5,169 bases of DNA, taken from contig DKNF01000057.1 in assembly GCA_002470165.1 (NCBI GenBank), positions 1-5,169 of the forward strand, written 5' to 3'. Source of the stretch: Betaproteobacteria bacterium UBA7395. Lineage in GTDB: Bacteria > Pseudomonadota > Gammaproteobacteria > Burkholderiales > Rhodocyclaceae. The position numbers were made by a program, and so were the translations under genes. The stretch's first letter is position 1, and each line of letters opens with the position of its first letter. Below, piece by piece: positions 1-5,169 of the stretch. Below the pieces are notes generated by a model. The model searched no databases, was not told where the DNA came from, and worked only from the letters and a program-made list of their open reading frames with translations.

Positions 1-1203
1 GCACTGGCCGCGCTGGCCGGCGTGACGCCGCCGCCGAACGGGCAACTGGCGAGCCGGCTGGTGCTGGCGACGGAAAACCTGGCCGACCACCTGACGCATT
101 TCCACCTGTTCTTCATGCCCGATTTTGCCCGTGCCGCCTATGCCGGGCGCCATTGGCACGATGAAGTCGCCCGGCGTTTCACCGCCCAGCAGGGCAGCGC
201 CGTTGCGCCGTGGCTGCAGGCACGCGCCCGCTTTTTCAACCTGACCGGCTTCCTGGCCGGCCGCTGGCCGCACACACTGGCGCTGCAGCCGGGTGGCAGC
301 AGCAAGGCGATGACCGCCGCCGAACGCATCCGCATCCTGGCGCTGCTGCGCGAGTTCCGCGCTTTCCTCGAAGGCAGGCTGTTCGCCGATTCGCTTGAAG
401 CCTTCGCCGGTCTTGCCGCCTTCGACGAGCTGCAGGCATGGGCGGCCAGTCGCGACGGCGATTTCGCCCTGTTCCTGCGCGCTGCCGGCGATCTCGGGCT
501 GGAACGCTGCGGTCGCGCGGCCGACCGCTTCCTGTCCTACGGCGCCTACGGACTGTTTCCGGCCGGTCTGTGGCAACCCGATACGGGCGCTCAGGTGCTC
601 GATCCGACAAAGATCGCCGAAGATGTCAGCCATTCGTGGCTATATGGCGACGTACCCTTGCCGCCGGCGCAGGGTGAAACCCGTGTCGATGCCGACAAGG
701 CCGATGCCTATACCTGGTGCAAGGCCCCGCGCTACGGCGGTCAGGTGGTCGAAACCGGTGCTTTATCCCGACAGCTCGTCGCCGGTCACCCCCTGTTGCG
801 CGATCTGGTCGCCCGCCATGGCGGCAGCGTCACCGCCCGCATCGTCGCCCGCATGGTTGAAGTCGCTCGCATCGTTCCGGCGATGGAAAACTGGGTGCGC
901 GCCATCGAGCCGGGCGAACCCTTCTGCCTGCCGGCGCCGCTACCCGACAGCGGCCAGGCCGTTGGCCTGGTCGAAGCCGCACGCGGCGGCCTGGGCCACT
1001 GGCTGAGCGTGAAGCGCGGTCGTATCGAGCGCTACCAGATCATCGCCCCGACCACCTGGAACTTCTCACCACGCGACGCCGCCGGCACACCCGGCGCCCT
1101 CGAACAGTCCCTGGTCGGCCTGCCTGCCGGCAACGATGCACCACCGACCGTGCAGCATGTGGTGCGCAGCTTCGATCCGTGCATGGTGTGCACGGTGCAT
1201 TGA
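1..1203 (+). CDS. hupV: Regulatory (H2-sensing) [NiFe] hydrogenase large subunit, 5'-truncated by window edge
   Basis: This is the C-terminal 400 residues of a [NiFe]-hydrogenase large subunit, which carries the Ni-Fe(CN)2CO site. The frame is open to base 1, so the GTG at base 22 is internal and not the start. Seen in window numbering: ENLADHLTHF at 25-34, a PGGSS turn near 96-100, DPTKIAEDVSHSW at 201-213, KAPRYGG at 241-247, APTTWNFSPRD at 349-359 and the terminal nickel-ligand motif DPCMVCTVH at 392-400. The N-terminal RxCGxC cysteine pair is missing and should lie about 11 codons upstream. From family knowledge, catalytic large subunits continue past this histidine with a peptide removed by an endopeptidase (HupD/HyaD type). 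Regulatory HupV/HoxC subunits do not, and this gene stops on the histidine. The projected full length of about 470 residues also fits HupV/HoxC and not the roughly 600-residue uptake enzymes. The expected partners are HupU/HoxB (small subunit) and the HupT/HoxJ kinase, which together control hydrogenase gene expression in the cytoplasm; none is visible here. The alternative, another short group 2 enzyme, is less likely. Confidence 0.88.
   Translation, partial: ALAALAGVTPPPNGQLASRLVLATENLADHLTHFHLFFMPDFARAAYAGRHWHDEVARRFTAQQGSAVAPWLQARARFFNLTGFLAGRWPHTLALQPGGSSKAMTAAERIRILALLREFRAFLEGRLFADSLEAFAGLAAFDELQAWAASRDGDFALFLRAAGDLGLERCGRAADRFLSYGAYGLFPAGLWQPDTGAQVLDPTKIAEDVSHSWLYGDVPLPPAQGETRVDADKADAYTWCKAPRYGGQVVETGALSRQLVAGHPLLRDLVARHGGSVTARIVARMVEVARIVPAMENWVRAIEPGEPFCLPAPLPDSGQAVGLVEAARGGLGHWLSVKRGRIERYQIIAPTTWNFSPRDAAGTPGALEQSLVGLPAGNDAPPTVQHVVRSFDPCMVCTVH
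1177..1195. other. 7-bp perfect inverted repeat inside the nickel-ligand codons
   Basis: CCGTGCA (1177-1183) and TGCACGG (1189-1195) are perfect reverse complements around a 5-base loop, TGGTG. The element covers the codons for the C-terminal PCMVCT stretch of the hydrogenase, and part of the symmetry follows from the two TGC cysteine codons. No U-run follows on either strand, so it does not look like an intrinsic terminator. It could still form an RNA hairpin near the 3' end of the hydrogenase message, but coincidence of coding constraint is equally possible. Confidence 0.35.
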
Positions 1204-1206
1204 TCA
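1201..1206. other. Fused convergent stop codons (TGATCA)
   Basis: The palindrome TGATCA holds the TGA stop of the hydrogenase on the plus strand (1201-1203) and the TGA stop of the hybrid kinase on the minus strand (1206-1204). The two genes therefore meet tail to tail with no bases between them. There is no room for a bidirectional terminator between the genes, and I see no hairpin plus T-tract just inside either gene end, so the two transcripts probably overlap in antisense. Confidence 0.9.
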
Positions 1207-4200
1207 CTGGCCGGGCTGACGTCCTTTCCGCAGCCACTTCAGCAACTTGGCGAACAATTCCTCCGGGGTGACCGGTTTCGGGATGAAATCATCCATGCCG
1301 GCTGCCAGGCATAGCGTGCGGTCCTCGGCGAAGGCGTTGGCGGTCATTGCCAGGATGGGGGTGTCGGCATATGCAGTATCCTGACGGATGGCCCGGGTTG
1401 CTTCGAGGCCGTTCATGCCGGGCATCTGAATGTCCATCAGGATCAATGCGAAATGCTGCCGGCTGCAGGCGGCGAGTGCCTGGATGCCGTCTTCGGCGAC
1501 ATCGACGATCAGGCCGGTATCGGCCAGCAGCATGATGCCGATTTCGCGGTTGATGGGTTCGTCCTCGACGAGCAGTATGCGCTGCCCGGCGAAACACTCG
1601 CCCAATTCCATTTCTGCCGAACTGTCCGGCAACAATGCCGTCGATTCCCGGGATGTCTTCCGGATGCGCAGGCGGACCGTCAGCCAGAAGTTGCTGCCCT
1701 GGCCGGGTACGCTGTCGACACCGGTCTCGCCGCCCATCATCATGGCCAGCTTGCGGGTGATGGCCAGGCCCAGCCCGGTGCCGCCATAGCGCCGGGTGGC
1801 CGAGTTGTCGGCCTGCTCGAAGGCGGTGAACAGGCGTGGCAGTGTGTCGGCGGGAATCCCGATGCCGGTGTCTTTGACCGTAATGCGCAGCAGCGCAGCC
1901 TGTCGGGTCTGTTCAAGGATTTCGACATGGATGGAGATGCTGCCGGTCTCGGTGAATTTGACCGCGTTGGCCGCATAGTTGAGCAGCGCCTGCTGCAGCC
2001 GGGTCTGGTCGCCGAGCAGCGCGGGCAGTGCCGGTGGCAGGCTGATTTCCAGGTGCAGGCCTTTTTCCTGAAGCTTGTCCTGCAGGATGCTGGCAATGCT
2101 GTTGAGCATCGCCGGGATGTCCAGGCGGTTTTCCTCCAGGGAGAATTTTCCGGCTTCGATTTTTGACAGGTCGAGTACCGCGTTGATGATCTCCAGCAGG
2201 TGCCGGCTGGCGGTTTCGAGTTTGTCCAGTCGCTCGCTTTGCGGTTCGCTCAATCCCGCCCGGCGGATCATGTAGGCCATGCCGGTGATCGCATTGAGCG
2301 GTGTGCGGATTTCATGCGACATGTTGGCGAGGAAGGCGCTCTTGGCCACGTTGGCGGCCTCGGCCGCTTCCTTGGCGCGCTGCAGGTCGCGGGTGCGTTG
2401 TTCAACCTGTTCTTCGAGATGCTGGCGATAACGCGCGAGTTCTTCGGCCGTGGCCTTTTCGCGGGTGATGTCGTAGCAGAAGCCGATGAAGCCGATGAAT
2501 TCGCCTTTGCTATCGTAGCGCGGCGTACCGTCATCGCGTATCCAGCGATATTCCCCGTCGGCGTGACGCAGGCGATATTCCATCGAGAATGCTTGCCGGC
2601 GTTCGAAATGATCGACATAGACGGACAGGCAGTGCGTGAAATCGTCGGGATGCACGCCTTCTGTCCAACCATTCCCCAATTCGTGCGCCAGTGACTGCCC
2701 GGTGAAGTTCAGCCAGGTCGTATTGAAATAATTGCAGCCCTTGTCCAGGCCGGAGGTCCAGATCAGCGCGGAACCCGAGTTGGCCAGCGTGCGGAAATGC
2801 TGCTCGCTCTCGTGCAAGGCGGCTTCGGCCTGCTTGCGTTCGTTGATGTCGGCAATGATGCCGACCAGGCCAAGCACGCTGCCGTCCGGTGCATACAGTC
2901 GGCGGCCGGTCAGATGGCCCCAGAATTCGCTGTGGTCGTTGCGCCAGTAGAGGCGTTCCAGATCGACTGCGTCGATGGTGCTGGCCAGCAGCGCGAGCAT
3001 CCGTTCTCTGCCGGTTTCCCTTTCGTCCGGGTGGATCAGCGATACATACTCACTGCCGATCAGTTGATGCAGCGGAATGCCGAACATTTCGGCCATGCGC
3101 TGGTTGGCATGGGTCAGCCGTCCCTGTTGATCGACCAGCAGGATGGCGACGCTGGATGCCTGGAAAATCTGTTCGAGCAGGGCTTCTCGCGCTGCCAGTT
3201 CGGCCTCGGCGGCCTTGCGTGCCCGCATGTCGGTACAGAAACCCATGACCTGTCCATCGGGCAGGATGGTGGTGCGCAGGGCGACGGGGATTTCGTGGCC
3301 GTCCCGGTGGCGAATGCACATTTCGGTATCGCGGCGACCGCCCTGCTTGATGATTTCGAACAGTTCGTCGTGTTGTGCGGCTTGCTGGTGCGGTGCCAGA
3401 TCGGTCACCGACATGGTGAGCAGGCTTTCCCGCGGGTAGCCGGTCAATTCGCAGGCCGCCGGGTTGACCTCGCGGTAATGGCCGTCGGGATCGGCGATGA
3501 AGATTCCGACCGGTGCCGTTTCGACGTAGTTCCGGAAGCGCGACTGGCTGTTCAGCAGGCGCTCGGTGTCGCGCAGATGCTGCCGCCAGAAGCGGTCGAT
3601 CAGCCAGCCGGCAAGCAGGGTGACGAGCAGGAAGACGGCGCCGAAAGCCCCGAGCTTTCGGGTTTCGTCCTGCCAGTTTTCCAGGTAGTCCTGCGGCGCC
3701 ATGCCGACCGCGAGAATGAACGGCAGGTTGCGCATGCGCCGGAAGGCATAGGTGCGCTCAAAGCCATCCGGCGCGTTCGCGGTATGGAAACTGCCGCTGG
3801 CGACCCCGGCGTTGAGGAGGTCCAGGAAGGGTTGCGACACAGCCTTGTGCCCGACTTGTCCGGCTTCTCCCTCGACGTGGGGATAGCGGGTGATCAGACT
3901 CAGGTCGTCAAGGCGGATGACGGCGCTGCCATGGGGCCCCAGATTCAACCGGGACAGTTGCGTCGTCAAACGGGCGATCGGTACGGCGGCGGAAACGACC
4001 CCGGCAAAGCGGCCGTCCGGGTAGCGGTAGGAACGGGTGAAGGCAATGACCGGCAAACCGGAAACACGGCCGATGATGGGCGGGCTGAGCAGCATGTGTT
4101 GACCGGGGGCGGCCTGATGCCTGGCGAAGAAGGCCCGGTCGGCGTAACTGGCCGGGGCCTGAGGGGTGACGCCCTTGCCCCACAACACCCGCCCCTGTTG

Positions 4201-4527
4201 ATCGGTGATCCGGAAGGCATCGACTTCGGGAACCCGTTCGGCCTGCACGCGCAGCATGTCGGCAATGCGGGCACCGTCGAGGCGCTGGTTGCGCAGATTT
4301 GTCTCCATGCTGTCGACCACGCCCAGCAGGGCAAGATCAATATGCTTGGCGGTTTCGGCAATGTTCGTTTCAAGCAGATTGGCCAGGTTGCCGGTGGCGT
4401 CGTATACCGCCTGGATGTCGCGTTCCTTGCTGTATTGCAGGCTCTGGATGCCAACGGCGAAAACGATGGCGTTGATCAGCAGGACGAATGCAAACAGCCA
4501 GCCCCGGAGGTGCCGGTGGGTGAGCAT
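1204..4527 (-). CDS. Membrane hybrid sensor histidine kinase: Cache-type sensor, three PAS, HisKA, HATPase, receiver
   Basis: This is an intact inner-membrane hybrid kinase of 1107 residues. In order: TM helix about 10-30; periplasmic Cache-like (probably double Cache) sensor about 31-290, with DRAFF at 130-134 and a PDGRFAGVV strand at 170-178; TM helix about 292-313; PAS about 330-440, 450-566 and 576-690; coiled coil about 690-725; HisKA with SHEIRTPLN and phospho-acceptor His738; HATPase with N-box [10 protein letters not shown] at 850-859, DTGIGI at 886-891 and GGTGLGLAI at 915-923; receiver about 984-1100 with acidic pair E988/D989, phospho-acceptor Asp1032, Thr1062 and Lys1084. All catalytic residues are present, so it should autophosphorylate and pass phosphate to its own receiver. 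No HPt domain follows, so a separate HPt protein or response regulator is expected; none is in the window. The start is the ATG at 4527, directly before the first TM helix. The upstream 66 in-frame codons look non-coding and run into speG. No good Shine-Dalgarno precedes the ATG. The ligand is unknown. Confidence 0.93.
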   Translation of the reverse strand: MLTHRHLRGWLFAFVLLINAIVFAVGIQSLQYSKERDIQAVYDATGNLANLLETNIAETAKHIDLALLGVVDSMETNLRNQRLDGARIADMLRVQAERVPEVDAFRITDQQGRVLWGKGVTPQAPASYADRAFFARHQAAPGQHMLLSPPIIGRVSGLPVIAFTRSYRYPDGRFAGVVSAAVPIARLTTQLSRLNLGPHGSAVIRLDDLSLITRYPHVEGEAGQVGHKAVSQPFLDLLNAGVASGSFHTANAPDGFERTYAFRRMRNLPFILAVGMAPQDYLENWQDETRKLGAFGAVFLLVTLLAGWLIDRFWRQHLRDTERLLNSQSRFRNYVETAPVGIFIADPDGHYREVNPAACELTGYPRESLLTMSVTDLAPHQQAAQHDELFEIIKQGGRRDTEMCIRHRDGHEIPVALRTTILPDGQVMGFCTDMRARKAAEAELAAREALLEQIFQASSVAILLVDQQGRLTHANQRMAEMFGIPLHQLIGSEYVSLIHPDERETGRERMLALLASTIDAVDLERLYWRNDHSEFWGHLTGRRLYAPDGSVLGLVGIIADINERKQAEAALHESEQHFRTLANSGSALIWTSGLDKGCNYFNTTWLNFTGQSLAHELGNGWTEGVHPDDFTHCLSVYVDHFERRQAFSMEYRLRHADGEYRWIRDDGTPRYDSKGEFIGFIGFCYDITREKATAEELARYRQHLEEQVEQRTRDLQRAKEAAEAANVAKSAFLANMSHEIRTPLNAITGMAYMIRRAGLSEPQSERLDKLETASRHLLEIINAVLDLSKIEAGKFSLEENRLDIPAMLNSIASILQDKLQEKGLHLEISLPPALPALLGDQTRLQQALLNYAANAVKFTETGSISIHVEILEQTRQAALLRITVKDTGIGIPADTLPRLFTAFEQADNSATRRYGGTGLGLAITRKLAMMMGGETGVDSVPGQGSNFWLTVRLRIRKTSRESTALLPDSSAEMELGECFAGQRILLVEDEPINREIGIMLLADTGLIVDVAEDGIQALAACSRQHFALILMDIQMPGMNGLEATRAIRQDTAYADTPILAMTANAFAEDRTLCLAAGMDDFIPKPVTPEELFAKLLKWLRKGRQPGQ

Positions 4528-4608
4528 GGCGTCGGTGCTTGTGGGGGACAGGATCGAGTTCCGTGGCGGCGTGACAATTCGCTGACAGATTACACCTTCT
4601 GCCGGCGT

Positions 4609-4614
4609 TAGAAT
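4609..4614 (+). promoter_or_regulatory. Candidate -10 box for speG
   Basis: TAGAAT matches the sigma-70 consensus TATAAT at five of six positions. A transcript starting about 7 bases downstream would have a leader of about 20 bases that contains the Shine-Dalgarno. No -35 hexamer sits at the ideal 16-18 bp. The closest good match, CTGACA at 4582-4587, leaves a 21-bp spacer, so an activator or another sigma factor may be needed, or the real promoter differs. Confidence 0.35.
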
Positions 4615-4630
4615 CGGGTTTGCATCTGTT

Positions 4631-4638
4631 GAAGGAGG
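4631..4638 (+). promoter_or_regulatory. Strong Shine-Dalgarno of speG
   Basis: GAAGGAGG contains AAGGAGG, a near-perfect anti-16S match, ending 4 bases before the ATG at 4643. The spacing is slightly short, but the match fixes the speG start. It contrasts with the absence of such a site upstream of the divergent kinase gene. Confidence 0.85.
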
Positions 4639-4642
4639 CGCC

Positions 4643-5169
4643 ATGCCTGAATCATTGATCCTGCGACCCCTGGAGCGCGAAGACCTGCGCTTCGTCCACG
4701 AACTGGACAACAACGAAACGGTCATGCACTACTGGTTCGAGGAGCCTTACGAGGCCTTCGTCGAACTGGCCGATCTTTACGACCGCCACATCCACGACCA
4801 GAGCGAGCGCCGCTTCATCGCCGAGACGGCGGGTGAGCGGGTTGGCCTGGTCGAGCTGGTCGAGATCAACCACATCCATCGCCGGGCGGAATTCCAGATC
4901 ATCATCGCGCCGGCGCATCAGGGTAAAGGGTATGCGACCGCTGCCACGCGGTTGGCGATGGATTACGCCTTCACCGTGCTCAACCTGTACAAGCTCTATC
5001 TGATCGTCGACTGTGCCAACCTGCGCGCCGTCAATGTCTATGCCAAGCTCGGCTTCACCGAGGAAGGACGTTTGCGCGAGGAGTTCTTTGTCGACGGCGA
5101 ATACCGCGACGTTCTACGCATGGCCATGTTTCAGCCGGAATACCTGCGCCGGCGCAAGGAGCTGGCGGC
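4643..5169 (+). CDS. speG: Spermidine N-acetyltransferase (SpeG), 3'-truncated by window edge
   Basis: This is a cytoplasmic GNAT-family enzyme that transfers acetyl from acetyl-CoA to spermidine or spermine, lowering toxic polyamine levels. Visible are 175 codons plus two bases with no stop; E. coli SpeG has 186 residues, so about ten are missing. The match to remembered E. coli SpeG is very close: RPLEREDLR at 8-16, the acidic [12 protein letters not shown] at 31-42, [14 protein letters not shown] at 45-58, GLVELVEIN at 68-76, [10 protein letters not shown] at 79-88, the acetyl-CoA pyrophosphate loop QGKGYA at 93-98, [10 protein letters not shown] at 114-123 and YAKLGF at 133-138. Tyr133 corresponds to the tyrosine proposed as general acid in SpeG. 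The acidic 31-42 segment falls where the allosteric polyamine site of dodecameric SpeG lies (family knowledge). The start is set by the strong ribosome binding site and by alignment at the N-terminus. It is divergent from the hybrid kinase. Whether a further gene follows in the same operon cannot be seen. Confidence 0.93.
   Translation, partial: MPESLILRPLEREDLRFVHELDNNETVMHYWFEEPYEAFVELADLYDRHIHDQSERRFIAETAGERVGLVELVEINHIHRRAEFQIIIAPAHQGKGYATAATRLAMDYAFTVLNLYKLYLIVDCANLRAVNVYAKLGFTEEGRLREEFFVDGEYRDVLRMAMFQPEYLRRRKELA

Larger units (their letters stand above)
4528..4642. promoter_or_regulatory. Divergent intergenic region between the hybrid kinase and speG
   Basis: This 115-bp gap is the only non-coding stretch and must hold the promoters of both divergent genes. 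Its middle is the most AT-rich part. It contains a direct repeat of TGACA at 4572-4576 and 4583-4587, 11 bp apart and so on the same face of the helix, which could be an operator half-site pair or chance. On the plus strand a good -10-like hexamer lies at 4609-4614. On the minus strand I find only weak -10/-35 matches and no purine-rich ribosome binding site before the kinase ATG. Confidence 0.6.

Noticed and set aside
22..24. GTG at base 22 as the start of the hydrogenase subunit
   Set aside because: The frame is open to base 1, and the residues before it (ALAALAG) match the helix that follows the N-terminal cysteine motif in HupV/HoxC. A start here would lose two of the four nickel-ligand cysteines.
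1453..2166. A plus-strand open frame of 237 codons antisense to the HATPase/receiver part of the kinase
   Set aside because: It is a shadow of the coding strand, with no domain, no ribosome binding site and low-complexity composition mirroring the kinase codons.
1204..4527. The hybrid kinase as the direct H2-signalling partner (HupT/HoxJ) of the adjacent hydrogenase subunit
   Set aside because: HupT/HoxJ are soluble PAS kinases usually encoded with the sensor hydrogenase. This protein is a membrane hybrid kinase with a periplasmic Cache-type domain, on the opposite strand. Proximity alone does not support partnership.
2797..4611. A long plus-strand open frame of 604 codons antisense to the kinase gene
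   Set aside because: It lies fully antisense to a protein with unmistakable TM, Cache and PAS segments. Its translation is Gly/Ala/Asp/Val/Gln-rich with no recognisable domain. Long antisense frames are expected opposite GC-rich genes.
4528..4725. N-terminal extension of the kinase by 66 codons, or by 39 codons from an ATG at 4644
   Set aside because: The extension would overlap the speG coding start and its ribosome binding site, and reads as unstructured Ser/Arg/Pro-rich sequence. The ATG at 4527 sits directly before the first TM helix as expected.
4652..4918. An 88-codon minus-strand open frame inside speG
   Set aside because: It is antisense to a highly conserved SpeG sequence, and its Val/Asp-rich translation has no recognisable domain.

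Overview
The window is GC-rich (roughly 60-65% by eye) chromosomal-type DNA, densely coding, with three genes and only one real intergenic gap of 115 bp. The gene types and codon habits (G/C-ending codons, a regulatory-type [NiFe] hydrogenase, a dCache/PAS hybrid kinase, a GNAT close to enterobacterial SpeG) suggest a Gram-negative proteobacterium. A metabolically versatile betaproteobacterium such as a Rhodocyclales member fits best, but that placement is inference and no phylogenetic marker is present.

Layout. (1) Bases 1-1203, plus strand: the last 400 codons of the large subunit of a H2-sensing (regulatory, HupV/HoxC-type, group 2b-like) [NiFe] hydrogenase. The N-terminal cysteine pair lies just off the left edge. 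The protein ends exactly on the histidine of the C-terminal DPCxxCxxH motif, so there is no cleavable maturation tail. (2) Bases 1204-4527, minus strand: an intact 1107-residue membrane hybrid sensor histidine kinase (TM - periplasmic Cache-type sensor - TM - three PAS - HisKA - HATPase - receiver). It converges on the hydrogenase gene with zero bases between the two stop codons. (3) Bases 4528-4642: a divergent promoter region. (4) Bases 4643-5169, plus strand: speG, spermidine N-acetyltransferase, cut by the right edge about ten codons before its expected end.

How the genes relate. The hydrogenase subunit would normally work with a small subunit (HupU/HoxB) and a soluble PAS kinase (HupT/HoxJ) encoded outside the window. 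The kinase here is on the opposite strand and has its own periplasmic sensor, so it is probably an independent signalling protein. SpeG detoxifies excess polyamine and shares only the intergenic region with the kinase. I see no mobile element, CRISPR array, tRNA/rRNA gene or convincing intrinsic terminator. The window looks like ordinary chromosomal DNA, and I find no evidence for a new multi-gene system. The points of interest are the tail-less H2-sensor subunit, its inferred gas-channel residue, the fused stop-codon junction and the kinase architecture.
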